A stretch of DNA of 64,000 nucleotides. Origin: Sphingobacteriales bacterium (GTDB taxonomy: Bacteria > Bacteroidota > Bacteroidia > Chitinophagales > CAIOSU01). This document shows positions 19,344 through 27,418 of this stretch, one piece after another. Made by a program: the position numbers and the translations under genes. Numbering within the stretch: the first letter of the stretch is position 1; every line of letters starts with the position of its first letter. Below the pieces are notes generated by a model. That model saw nothing but the letters and a program-made list of their open reading frames with translations. It did no database searches and was not told the origin of the DNA. The DNA is taken from contig JAIXUD010000022.1 in the NCBI GenBank assembly GCA_027483645.1, positions 434,001-498,000 of the forward strand. Reading direction: 5' to 3'.

Positions 19344-19443
19344 GTTACGAGTTGCGAGTTACGTGTTACGAGTTGGAAATGTGAATAAATTAGGAAAACA
19401 AAAGTTACAGCAACCCGTAACTCGCAACTTGTAACCCGTAACT
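19344..19443. repeat. Inverted pair of GTTACGR heptamer arrays
   Basis: The left arm at 19344-19375 reads GTTACGA, GTTGCGA, GTTACGT, GTTACGA, GTTG. The right arm at 19411-19443 reads CAAC, CCGTAAC, TCGCAAC, TTGTAAC, CCGTAAC. They are separated by 35 nt between the FkbM start and the hutI stop codon. Confidence 0.85.
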
Positions 19444-19447
19444 GAGT

Positions 19448-20692
19448 TTACTCGTTTTGCGCTTGCCCGTTTACAAATACGGTATCTATCATATTGCTGC
19501 CGTAGCTGTAGGGTAATAGCGCCAGCGAGGAAAGGGGCTTGGTAAGGAAGAAGTTGGCTTTTTTGCCGCGGGCGATGGTGCCGTAGTTATTCAGGCACTC
19601 CATAGCCACCGCACCGTTGATGGTAACAGCGTTGATGGCTTCTTCGGGCAACATGCCCATTTTTAGGCAGGCCAAAGTAAGCACAAATGCCATCCTGCCC
19701 GATGGCGTGCTGCCTGGGTTATAATCGCTAGCCAAGCATACGGGTAGCCCGGCATTTATCATCTGGCGAACGGGCGCATAATCAATACCCAAAAAGAACG
19801 ACGTGCCCGGCAACACCGTAGGCATGGTTTTGCTGTGTAGCAGTTCCATAATTTCCTCAATGCCGATGCGCTCCAAGTGGTCAACACTTACAGCTTTGTT
19901 TTTTACACCCACTTGCACCCCGCCGCTTACGGCCAGTTCGTTGGCGTGTATCTTGGGTTTCAGGCCATGCTTAGCGCCGGCTTGTAGTAGTTCGTCAGTT
20001 TCTTCCACCGTAAAAAAGCCCTTGTCGCAAAACACATCAATATATTCGGCCAGCTTTTCTTCGGCAATTATAGGCAGCATTTTTTTGATGATGAGGTCGA
20101 TATAGCCTTGGCGATTTTCCTTGTACTCCAGCGGTATGGCATGTGCCCCTAAGAAAGTGGCTTTGATATGCATAGGGCTCAAGCGCTTCAGCTTTTTAAT
20201 GACCCGCAGCATCTTTAGTTCCCCTTCTAGTGTAAGCCCGTATCCGCTCTTTATCTCCACCGCACCAGTGCCGAGCATCATGATCTCCTTCAGTCTGGGT
20301 AATGATTGTTTCAATAAGTCCTCCTCAATGGTTTCGTTCAGTCGTTGGGCGGAGTTGAGAATGCCCCCACCTTGGGCGGCAATTTCTTCGTAAGTGGCAC
20401 CTTGGGTTCTTAGTACAAACTCCCCCTCGCGGCTACCAGCATACACCAAGTGCGTATGGCTATCGCACCAGCTGGGGAACAGCCATTTGCCCTCAGCACT
20501 GATAACAATGTTACCATTATCGGGGCAGTTCGCCATTGGTCCAAAATCCTCAATAATATCATCCTTCACCATCAGCCATGCCTTCTCCAAGCGGGGCAGG
20601 TACTTCATATCACTGCCCTTAACGGCGGTAGTACGTGGGGTGCCCTCTTCCACTTGAATGATAGTATGGATGTCTTTGATTAGGATACGCAT
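19448..20692 (-). CDS. hutI: Imidazolonepropionase
   Basis: The 414-residue amidohydrolase carries the metal motif DSHTHLVYAGSREGEF, the HutI-typical ATYEEIAAQGGGILNSAQ, the HANELAVSGG substrate region and LASDYNPGSTPSGRM near the C-terminus. HutI opens the imidazolone ring to give N-formimino-L-glutamate in histidine degradation, in the cytoplasm. No hutH, hutU or formimidoylglutamase gene lies in the window, so the pathway must be scattered. Length and motif order are normal for the family. The 191-bp leader region holds octamer (20697-20730) and heptamer (20737-20765) arrays. Confidence 0.95.
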   Translation of the reverse strand: MRILIKDIHTIIQVEEGTPRTTAVKGSDMKYLPRLEKAWLMVKDDIIEDFGPMANCPDNGNIVISAEGKWLFPSWCDSHTHLVYAGSREGEFVLRTQGATYEEIAAQGGGILNSAQRLNETIEEDLLKQSLPRLKEIMMLGTGAVEIKSGYGLTLEGELKMLRVIKKLKRLSPMHIKATFLGAHAIPLEYKENRQGYIDLIIKKMLPIIAEEKLAEYIDVFCDKGFFTVEETDELLQAGAKHGLKPKIHANELAVSGGVQVGVKNKAVSVDHLERIGIEEIMELLHSKTMPTVLPGTSFFLGIDYAPVRQMINAGLPVCLASDYNPGSTPSGRMAFVLTLACLKMGMLPEEAINAVTINGAVAMECLNNYGTIARGKKANFFLTKPLSSLALLPYSYGSNMIDTVFVNGQAQNE

Positions 20693-20696
20693 TTTT

Positions 20697-20730
20697 GGTT
20701 GATCGGTTGATTAGTTAATCGGTTGATTGG
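20697..20730. repeat. Octamer array, GGTTGATT family
   Basis: Units GGTTGATC, GGTTGATT, AGTTAATC, GGTTGATT lie at 8-nt steps, 4 nt upstream of the hutI start codon. A weak inverted counterpart (CCAATAG...CCAATAACCC) lies at 20824-20847. Confidence 0.75.
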
Positions 20731-20736
20731 TTTTTG

Positions 20737-20885
20737 GTCGACGGTCCACAGTCGACGGTCCACGGATTGCTTCATTATTGTCTCCTACAAACTTATAAAT
20801 ACCTTCATTGAATTTTCAATTAGCCAATAGCTAGCAACCAATAACCCATTTTAAACCGTGGACTGTCGACCGTGGACTGTCGACT
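20737..20885. repeat. Inverted pair of GTCGACG/GTCCACR heptamer arrays
   Basis: The left arm at 20737-20765 reads GTCGACG, GTCCACA, GTCGACG, GTCCACG. The right arm at 20856-20885 reads CCGTGGA, CTGTCGA, CCGTGGA, CTGTCGA. Two unit types alternate, giving a 14-nt super-period. The right arm runs into the stop codon of the LEA-type lipoprotein gene at 20884-20886. Confidence 0.85.
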
Positions 20886-21468
20886 ACTCCGTTTTAAAAT
20901 CTTGGCTCAAGGTTATCCAGCCGGGGTAGGCGAAGGCCATTTTACCGATGTTAATGGTGGGCTTTACTTTCATACCTACGCGGCGGGGCTTGCCGTCTTT
21001 TTCGGCTAGTCCGAAAGCGTAAGTCGGTATTTTGTCTTTGCTTTCGCCTTTGAAAGCCTGTATCAAATCGGCAGTTACGGTTAGGGGTAGGGTAGTGGTT
21101 TGGCCGGGGCCAATCTCCACGCGTTTGTTCAGCACTCCGTTTACCAGTTCTTTGTCGTCTATAAAGGCAATCCAATCCAGTTTATTCATGGCCGCCAGTT
21201 CCGTATGCGGGTTGTTAACCTGTAGGTTGATGGTAAAGTTGAGTGGTAGCCTGCCTTGTACCAAGTTGGCGCCAACCTTTGCTGCATCGGCAAAGTTGAG
21301 GTCTTTGTAGTTCATTACCTTGGTAACATCCACGCCCGCTACTTGTGTTTGGGTAATGTTGGTATATCGGAACTTGCATTTGGCAAAATTCTTAAGCTCT
21401 TTAATGGTTGCACACCCTCCCAGTACAATCAAAAAGGCAATAAATACTATAATGGATGAGCGTTTCAT
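20884..21468 (-). CDS. LEA type 2 (WHy-domain-like) lipoprotein
   Basis: The 194-residue protein begins MKRSSIIVFIAFLIVLGGC, a lipoprotein signal with the lipidated Cys at position 19. The body is strand-rich, with LPLNFTINLQVNNPHTELAA and RVEIGPGQTTTLPLTVTADL. This is the pattern of LEA14-type / water-stress-hypersensitive-response domains, which adopt an immunoglobulin-like beta fold. Bacteroidota encode many such lipoproteins; their role is unknown, though stress or envelope binding is often suggested. It is a stand-alone gene. Its stop codon is embedded in a heptamer array. Confidence 0.8.
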   Translation of the reverse strand: MKRSSIIVFIAFLIVLGGCATIKELKNFAKCKFRYTNITQTQVAGVDVTKVMNYKDLNFADAAKVGANLVQGRLPLNFTINLQVNNPHTELAAMNKLDWIAFIDDKELVNGVLNKRVEIGPGQTTTLPLTVTADLIQAFKGESKDKIPTYAFGLAEKDGKPRRVGMKVKPTINIGKMAFAYPGWITLSQDFKTE

Positions 21469-21543
21469 AGGGTAGTTTGAAGGCGTTAAGTTACAAGTAA
21501 TGTGCCAGTTAGGGAAAAGCCTCTATTTCGTTCATAACGTAAA

Positions 21544-21647
21544 TAGGGCGGTGCCCTATGCTAATATACAATACCCCGTTGGGGAACCCGTAGTACGTAC
21601 AAGCCCCAACGGGGCGTAATAGTTTTAGCGGGGGACATCGCCCTCCG
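21544..21647. repeat. Dispersed palindromic element with CCCCGTTGGGG core
   Basis: AGGGCGGTGCCCT is followed by CCCCGTTGGGG (21573-21583), its counterpart CCCCAACGGGG (21604-21614) and GGGGGACATCGCCCT. The arms are nested inverted repeats with no coding capacity. This word type is familiar from intergenic regions of the phylum. Confidence 0.75.
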
Positions 21648-21683
21648 GACTAAGTGCGTTTTAGGAAATGCGCGTTGCTGCCC

Positions 21684-21715
21684 TTTGCAGTAAATCAAAG
21701 AATCGGCTAAATTTG
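21684..21715 (+). promoter_or_regulatory. Bacteroidota-type promoter (TTTG-N20-TAAATTTG)
   Basis: TTTG at 21684-21687 and TAAATTTG at 21708-21715 are 20 nt apart, matching the -33 TTTG and -7 TAnnTTTG consensus of the Bacteroidota housekeeping sigma factor. It would drive the UBP zinc-finger gene, whose ATG is 45 nt downstream. Confidence 0.6.
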
Positions 21716-21720
21716 ACTTA

Positions 21721-21753
21721 CCAATAACCAATCAACCAATAACCAATCAACCC
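21721..21753. repeat. Array of CCAATAA/CCAATCAA units
   Basis: Four alternating 7- and 8-nt units (CCAATAA, CCAATCAA, CCAATAA, CCAATCAA) end 6 nt before the start codon of the UBP zinc-finger gene, so they would lie in its 5' leader. Confidence 0.7.
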
Positions 21754-21759
21754 TCACCC

Positions 21760-22035
21760 ATGTCTCACAATCCTAAATACTGCATAGACCTTAAGGCGAT
21801 AGCCGAAGTAACCATTTCGGACACGGGTGTGTGCGAGGAGTGTGTGAAAGTTGGGAGCGACTGGGTACACCTGCGCACTTGCCAAACCTGTGGTGGAAAC
21901 CACTGTTGCGATAACAGCCCAAACCGACATGCCACACGTCACTTTTTAGCGAGCAAACACCCTATAGTAGCTTCCGCCGAACCAGGCGAGCGCTGGCTTT
22001 GGTGCTACGACCACAACATGTTTATGGAGTATTAA
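21760..22035 (+). CDS. UBP-type zinc finger protein
   Basis: The 91-residue protein is almost entirely one ZnF-UBP domain. Visible ligands include [19 protein letters not shown], and the histidines of [14 protein letters not shown], followed by WLWCYDH. In eukaryotes this fold binds the free C-terminus of ubiquitin. Bacterial stand-alone copies exist in several phyla and have no settled role. The start at 21760 follows a good TTTG/TAAATTTG promoter and a repeat array. The gene converges on pyrD and the two overlap by 4 nt at their stop codons, which is a tight arrangement. Confidence 0.85.
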   Translation: MSHNPKYCIDLKAIAEVTISDTGVCEECVKVGSDWVHLRTCQTCGGNHCCDNSPNRHATRHFLASKHPIVASAEPGERWLWCYDHNMFMEY

Positions 22036-23054
22036 ATGAGCGAGCGATTGATATCGCCGATTACACTAGGCCCTGTATAAATGAACCCGGTATATAGCTG
22101 TACCAAAACTGCACCGGCATCTAGCTTTTCCTTGGCATCTTCTGCCGTCATAATTCCGCCCACACCAATAATAGGGATAGTGCCGCCTGAATGTTGATGG
22201 ATATATCTTATCACTTCCGTAGCGCGGTCACGCAAGGGTTTACCACTAAGGCCACCGGCACCTATTGCGTTCAAATCTGCATCGGTTGTATTGAGGTTGC
22301 TGCGGTCGATGGTGGTATTGGTGGCTATAAGCCCGTCAAGCTTGGTCTTGTGCACAATAGCAATAATGTCGTCCAGTTGGCTATCCGTTAAATCAGGGGC
22401 AATTTTAAGTAATATAGGCTTGCGTTTAGGTTTGCCGTTGTTAAGGCCTTGAAGGGTTTTAAGGAGATGGGTAAGTGGTTCCTTCTCTTGCAACTCGCGC
22501 AGGCCGGGGGTGTTGGGGGAGCTTACGTTTACCACAAAATAATCCACGTACGGGAATAGCCCTTCAAAGCAAATGATGTAGTCGTTTACCGCCTCGTCGT
22601 TAGGGGTTACCTTGTTCTTGCCGATGTTGCCGCCTACTATCAGGTTGGGATTGCGGTGCTTCAGTCGTTCAATAGCATTATCCAGCCCGCCATTATTAAA
22701 GCCCATTCGGTTAATTAGCGCTTGGTCTTTAGGTAAGCGGAAGAGGCGCGGTTGTGGGTTGCCATCCTGCGGCTTTGGGGTGATGGTACCAATTTCAAAA
22801 AAACCAAAACCGAAGCAAGCCAAATCCTCGTAATGCTTGGCATCCTTATCAAAGCCCGCTGCCAAACCCACTGGGTTCGGGAATTTCAACCCAAACACTT
22901 CCCGCTCCAACTTTGGGTGTTTTACATGGTAAAGCTTACTGAAAATAGCCTTCATACCTGGTATTGCCAAGGCAAAAGTCAACAAGGCCAGGGTAACTTT
23001 ATGGGCCTTTTCAGGCGAAAGGTTGAATAGGAGGGGGCGGAGGATGGAGTACAT
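22032..23054 (-). CDS. pyrD: Dihydroorotate dehydrogenase (quinone), class 2
   Basis: The 340-residue enzyme begins with the N-terminal membrane-associating helix typical of class 2 ([20 protein letters not shown]). FMN- and substrate-binding motifs follow: [35 protein letters not shown], the catalytic-serine segment [14 protein letters not shown], and GGLSGKPL near the C-terminus. It oxidises dihydroorotate to orotate, passing electrons to quinone in the membrane, the fourth step of pyrimidine synthesis. It is divergent from rarA across a 192-bp gap that carries an inverted pair of heptamer arrays, one 12 nt upstream of this start codon. Confidence 0.96.
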   Translation of the reverse strand: MYSILRPLLFNLSPEKAHKVTLALLTFALAIPGMKAIFSKLYHVKHPKLEREVFGLKFPNPVGLAAGFDKDAKHYEDLACFGFGFFEIGTITPKPQDGNPQPRLFRLPKDQALINRMGFNNGGLDNAIERLKHRNPNLIVGGNIGKNKVTPNDEAVNDYIICFEGLFPYVDYFVVNVSSPNTPGLRELQEKEPLTHLLKTLQGLNNGKPKRKPILLKIAPDLTDSQLDDIIAIVHKTKLDGLIATNTTIDRSNLNTTDADLNAIGAGGLSGKPLRDRATEVIRYIHQHSGGTIPIIGVGGIMTAEDAKEKLDAGAVLVQLYTGFIYTGPSVIGDINRSLI

Positions 23055-23065
23055 TTGGTAAAGTT

Positions 23066-23253
23066 AGACACAAGAATTTAGACACAAGACACAAGACACA
23101 AGATTTAAGACAATAAGGTGTAATTCCTTTTTTATAACAAAATCCGTTTGGCATTTAAGGAGATAAATTTTCCTGAACTTTGCACTATTATCATTTTGTT
23201 CTCACAAAGCACTTGAAGCAATCTTGTGTCTTATGTCTTGTGTCTTATGTCTA
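23066..23253. repeat. Inverted pair of AGACACA heptamer arrays in the pyrD/rarA gap
   Basis: The left arm at 23066-23114 has seven units (AGACACA, AGAATTT, three more AGACACA, AGATTTA, AGACAAT). The right arm at 23222-23253 has TCTTGTG, TCTTATG, TCTTGTG, TCTTATG. The last TCTTATG unit supplies the ATG start codon of rarA at 23247. Confidence 0.88.
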
Positions 23254-24518
23254 GAACTTCCTTCTCCCCCCTTGCCGAACGAATGCGCCCCCGAAACCTA
23301 GATGAGGTGGTGGGGCAACAGCATTTAGTTGGCCCCGATAAGGTGCTGCGCCGCATGGTGGAGCAGGGGCAACTGTATAGCATTATTTTTTGGGGGCCTC
23401 CCGGCGTGGGTAAAACTACACTGGCACAAATAATGGCCAATGCTATGGATAGGCCTTTCTTTGCCCTTTCGGCTATTAGTGCGGGGGTGAAGGATATTAG
23501 GGAGGTGATAGAGCTGTCGCGGAAGGCGGGCAATGCGGTGCTGTTTATTGATGAGATACACCGGTTTAATAAGTCGCAGCAGGATAGTTTGCTAGGTGCG
23601 GTGGAGAAGGGTGAGGTAACGCTGATTGGTGCCACTACCGAAAATCCATCGTTCGAGGTGAATTCGGCATTGCTGAGCCGAAGCCAAGTGTATGTGCTAG
23701 AGACTTTGCAAACGCCCGATTTGGTGAAGTTGCTGAATGAAGCAATAACCAATGATGAGGTGCTGAAAGAGCGCAATATTACCCTACAAGAGACCGATGC
23801 CTTACTTACCCTTAGCGGCGGCGATGCCCGCAAGCTGCTCAATCTACTGGAGCTTACGGTAACCAACGTGCCTGCTGGCCCGGTAGTGATTACCAATGCC
23901 ATGGTGCAGGAGAACGCCCAGAAGAAGGTAGCACTGTATGATAAAGCGGGTGAGCAACACTATGATATTATTTCGGCCTTTATCAAATCCATACGTGGGA
24001 GTGACCCCAATGCTGCACTGTACTACCTAGCCCGTATGGTGGAGGGCGGCGAAGACCCTAAGTTTATCGCCCGCAGGTTACTCATACTAGCTTCGGAAGA
24101 TATTGGCAATGCTAACCCGAATGCCTTGCTGTTGGCCACGGCCTGTTTCCAAACGGTAACGATGATTGGCTACCCAGAGTGTGTGCTCACGCTTTCGCAA
24201 ACTACCATTTACCTCGCTTCATCGGCCAAGAGCAATGCCAGCTATATGGCCTGGAAAAAGGCCAGCCGCTTGGTGCAAGATACTGGCGACCAGCCCGTGC
24301 CGCTGCACATACGCAATGCACCCACCAAGCTAATGAAGGACATGAACTACGGCAAAGACTACCAATATGCCCACGACCATGAGGGCAACTTTGCCGATAT
24401 GGAGTTTATGCCCGAAAAGCTAAAAGGTAAAAAACTCTACGACCCCGGCGACAACCCCCGCGAGCACGAAATGCGCGCCCAGTTGAAGAAGTGGTGGAAG
24501 GGGAAGTATGGATATTAG
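23247..24518 (+). CDS. rarA: Replication-associated recombination protein A (AAA+ ATPase)
   Basis: The 423-residue AAA+ protein resembles clamp loaders. It has SPLAERMRPRNLDEVVGQQHL, Walker A WGPPGVGKTT, Walker B AVLFIDEIHRFNKSQQD, sensor 1 GATTENPSFEVNSALLSR and the C-terminal RarA/MgsA domain (YDIISAFIKSIRGSDPNAAL). RarA acts at stalled replication forks. The frame is open upstream to a GTG at 23226, but those seven codons are pure TCTTATG-type repeat, so I choose the ATG at 23247 (MSRTSFSPL). A TTTG (23147-23150) and GAACTTTG (23174-23181) pair is a near-match to the promoter consensus. Confidence 0.95.
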   Translation: MSRTSFSPLAERMRPRNLDEVVGQQHLVGPDKVLRRMVEQGQLYSIIFWGPPGVGKTTLAQIMANAMDRPFFALSAISAGVKDIREVIELSRKAGNAVLFIDEIHRFNKSQQDSLLGAVEKGEVTLIGATTENPSFEVNSALLSRSQVYVLETLQTPDLVKLLNEAITNDEVLKERNITLQETDALLTLSGGDARKLLNLLELTVTNVPAGPVVITNAMVQENAQKKVALYDKAGEQHYDIISAFIKSIRGSDPNAALYYLARMVEGGEDPKFIARRLLILASEDIGNANPNALLLATACFQTVTMIGYPECVLTLSQTTIYLASSAKSNASYMAWKKASRLVQDTGDQPVPLHIRNAPTKLMKDMNYGKDYQYAHDHEGNFADMEFMPEKLKGKKLYDPGDNPREHEMRAQLKKWWKGKYGY

Positions 24519-24577
24519 TTGTGATAGGAATTAGGAAGGAGAATAGTTATTTCTCCTTACAAAAGTCCACATTAACC

Positions 24578-24788
24578 CGTCATTGCGAAAGCCTGCTTGA
24601 ATTACCGACTAGTGTTACACGCTAAAGGCTTGAAGCAATCCCCAGCGATGGGTGTTGAAGCCGACATACCCGATGAACTATTGTGGCTTCCTCTGGTTGT
24701 ATAATAGCTTTGCTCTGGTGCAGGGGATTGCTTCAGGCTCATGCAATCAATAGCTGTATTTAAGATTAGTCGAGCCTTCGCAATGACG
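24578..24788. repeat. Palindromic MITE-like element, copy 2
   Basis: The same perfect 12-bp termini as copy 1 are seen, CGTCATTGCGAA at 24578-24589 and TTCGCAATGACG at 24777-24788, with inner TGAAGCAATCCCC and GGGGATTGCTTCA arms. It fills the gap between the convergent rarA and M1 peptidase genes and may serve as their bidirectional terminator. Confidence 0.85.
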
Positions 24789-24809
24789 ATGTTTTGTAGA
24801 TTAATACTA

Positions 24810-27230
24810 TCACAACACCCCCTTCAGCACATCTATCTGCCAGCCTGCCCAGCTTTTGCTGTCGTAGTAGCTTTGGATGAGGGTTTGGTAGGCTGTTTGC
24901 TCCTTGAAGTATTTCAGCAGTGCTACCGCTGGGCCGGCTAGGCGGCTGTTCGGATTTAGGGTGGCATCAAATAGATGGGCTACCAGCTTTTCATCCAAGT
25001 AGTTCAGGCGTTTCAGCACATCCATGGCATTGGTACGTGTGCGGAACTCGTAAGAGCTGCTGGTGTATGCAACCAGCTCTGGCAAATACTTCTCACGCTC
25101 CAGCCCAATCGCAATCTCTAACCAAGCGATGCGTATTTTTTGGCCCATGCCTTTTTCGTTCTTGGTAATATCCAAGTACCGCTGGCGATTATCGGGGAAG
25201 CTAGCACTAAGCTTAACCAAGGCTGTTTCTACTACGTTGTAAGATGAGTCGGCAAGCAGTTTCTCAAAAAGTGGTAGGTGCTTGGGCAGTATTTCCGTTA
25301 CATCCTCAATAGCAGCTAGGCGCACCTTGTTGTTCTTATCGGCTACCAGGCTTAGCATTACTTCATCAGGTAGGGTGGTGTCGTTTATCAACTGCTTCAC
25401 TATTTCGGCACGAACAGCCCAAAACGGCTCTTGCTTAAAGATTTTTATAAGCTTTTCGCGCTTTTGGGTAAGGGGGGTGCTACGTAGGGCTATCAGCGCA
25501 TCGTAGCGGTCTATCATGTTTTTGGCATTGGCTGCTTGCGCCAATAGCATAGGCGTTTCCTTCCTAAAGTCTACCGTTTTCAACACTTCCGAGTTTGGGT
25601 CGAAAAGTACGTAGCTTACTTTTTTGTTGCCCGTGTTGGGTATGGTAACTGTGTGGCTATGCTTTTCAATCCACTCGGTGGTGATGGCGCTGGTGCCATC
25701 GGTATAGTGTACTTCAAATACAATCGGCATCCTAAAAAGGCCCACCACATTGTCCATAGTGTGCACTTGCTTAACCGTAAATACGGAGGAGGCTGTACTG
25801 CTAGTAGTGGCAGGCACTTCCAATACGCTTACCTCATATTTCGGCTCGCCACCTTTGCGCACCCATTGGTCAAAAAACCAATCGAGGTTAATGCCCAGTT
25901 TGTCATTGAATGCTGCCCAAAAATCGTGCGTGCTTACGTTGCTGTAGCCGTGCTTTTGTAGGTAGTGCTTCAATGCCACATTAAACTGCTCCCGGCCTAC
26001 CACGTACTTCAGCATATCCAGTACTAGTGAACCTTTAGGGTAGTGGCGGGCACTACCTGGGGCGCTGTGCATTACAGGCAGGTTGTTTTGCTTGGAAGCC
26101 TGTAGCACGCTCCATAGCTCGGTGCGGCAGTTCCAGCGGTAGTGGTCTTCGCCGAAAATGTGGCGCTCAAAGTGCTTTTGGTAGTGTGTGGCAAAGCTCT
26201 CGTGCAGCCAGTGGTGCTCCGGCGAGCGGGTGGTGATAAAGTCGCCAAACCATTGGTGCACCAGCTCATGCGCATTGGTGCCGATGTAATATCTATCCAA
26301 AAACGCACGGTTATCGATGTTATAAAAGTCGCCGAAAATAGTAGCTGTGGTGTTTTCCATAGCCCCGTACATAAAATCTTGCACCATCACTTGGCTATAG
26401 GCATGCCATGGGTATTTGGTGCCGAACTCCTGCTCCATCCAGTCCATCATCTCGGTGGTGTAGCGGTAGGTTGGCTCGGCGCGCTCCGGGTATTCGGGGT
26501 AGTACCAGTTGTTTATCACCACACCACCTTTGCTTTTGCTGGTTTGCACGGCATATTTGCCAATGGTTAGCATTACCAAATAGGCACTATGCGGCTTTTC
26601 CATGGCGTAGTGCCAGGTTTTGGTTTGGCCGTCTTTATTGGCTTTTTCACTTACCAGTTTACCGTTGCTCAGCACTTGGTAATCCTTATCGAAAGTCACT
26701 TTCACTTCCGTAACCATCTTATCTCCCATATCATCGAAAGTAGGGAACCAGTTGCGGTTGTCTATCCCTTGGCCCTGGGTCCAAATCTGTTTGCGGCTCA
26801 GGTTGTTGGGGTCGTTCCAGCCGATAAAGTATAAGCCCTTGCGCGGGGTAGCTTTGTACTTGATGTTGAGGGTGTGGATAGTTTCCCAAGTAAGCGGCTC
26901 ATCAAAGCGGATGGTGATGCCCTTGGTATCCACGGTGTATTTAGCCCTCGCTTTATCCACGGTTAGCTCCAGCACCTCAATGCCCGGTGCATCCAAGAAA
27001 AGGGTATCCACCGTTTTGCGTAGGGGTACAAATGTATGCTCCACTGTGCCGTTTACTATGCCTTGGGTAGGCTCAAAGCTTACATCAATTATCGTTTTGG
27101 TTATATCCACCACCCGTTCACGGGCGTGTGCCCCGGCATCGTGTATGTAGCAGGTATGCTCTTGGGCGAAGAGTGTAGGGCTAAGGAAAGAAATCAAAAT
27201 CGTAAGCAAAAAGGTGTATGCCAATTTCAT
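24810..27230 (-). CDS. Secreted M1 family aminopeptidase with HEAT-like C-terminus
   Basis: The product has 806 residues and a signal peptide (MKLAYTFLLTILISFLSPTLFAQ). The exopeptidase motif GAMEN is at 289-293. The gluzincin zinc site HELVHQ gives ligands H321 and H325, catalytic E322 and third ligand E344 in WLHESF, the canonical 18-residue spacing. C-terminal helical repeats (about 560-800) contain LVADKNNKVRLAAIEDV and FEKLLADSSYNVVETALVKL, which are HEAT-like. It should remove N-terminal residues from peptides in the periplasm or outside the cell. It is a single gene, divergent from the kinase gene. Confidence 0.93.
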   Translation of the reverse strand: MKLAYTFLLTILISFLSPTLFAQEHTCYIHDAGAHARERVVDITKTIIDVSFEPTQGIVNGTVEHTFVPLRKTVDTLFLDAPGIEVLELTVDKARAKYTVDTKGITIRFDEPLTWETIHTLNIKYKATPRKGLYFIGWNDPNNLSRKQIWTQGQGIDNRNWFPTFDDMGDKMVTEVKVTFDKDYQVLSNGKLVSEKANKDGQTKTWHYAMEKPHSAYLVMLTIGKYAVQTSKSKGGVVINNWYYPEYPERAEPTYRYTTEMMDWMEQEFGTKYPWHAYSQVMVQDFMYGAMENTTATIFGDFYNIDNRAFLDRYYIGTNAHELVHQWFGDFITTRSPEHHWLHESFATHYQKHFERHIFGEDHYRWNCRTELWSVLQASKQNNLPVMHSAPGSARHYPKGSLVLDMLKYVVGREQFNVALKHYLQKHGYSNVSTHDFWAAFNDKLGINLDWFFDQWVRKGGEPKYEVSVLEVPATTSSTASSVFTVKQVHTMDNVVGLFRMPIVFEVHYTDGTSAITTEWIEKHSHTVTIPNTGNKKVSYVLFDPNSEVLKTVDFRKETPMLLAQAANAKNMIDRYDALIALRSTPLTQKREKLIKIFKQEPFWAVRAEIVKQLINDTTLPDEVMLSLVADKNNKVRLAAIEDVTEILPKHLPLFEKLLADSSYNVVETALVKLSASFPDNRQRYLDITKNEKGMGQKIRIAWLEIAIGLEREKYLPELVAYTSSSYEFRTRTNAMDVLKRLNYLDEKLVAHLFDATLNPNSRLAGPAVALLKYFKEQTAYQTLIQSYYDSKSWAGWQIDVLKGVL

Positions 27231-27384
27231 TTGTAGTGGGTTGATATGGCTACAAAAGAACAGAAAAAGCCTGAAAAGCCGTAAATCAATCTCATAAATT
27301 CCGCCATCTTCAAGCAGAAACGCTAACAGGATTTCCTTAACACAAATAATAATATTATTTAGATAGCCGTTTCCTTTAACTTAA

Positions 27385-27392
27385 TATCTTTG
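27385..27392 (+). promoter_or_regulatory. Promoter -7 box TATCTTTG
   Basis: An exact TAnnTTTG match lies 26 nt before the kinase ATG at 27419. No clear -33 TTTG is seen at the usual spacing. Confidence 0.5.
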
Positions 27393-27418
27393 AGTAACCA
27401 AATCAAGCGAGCCGACTT

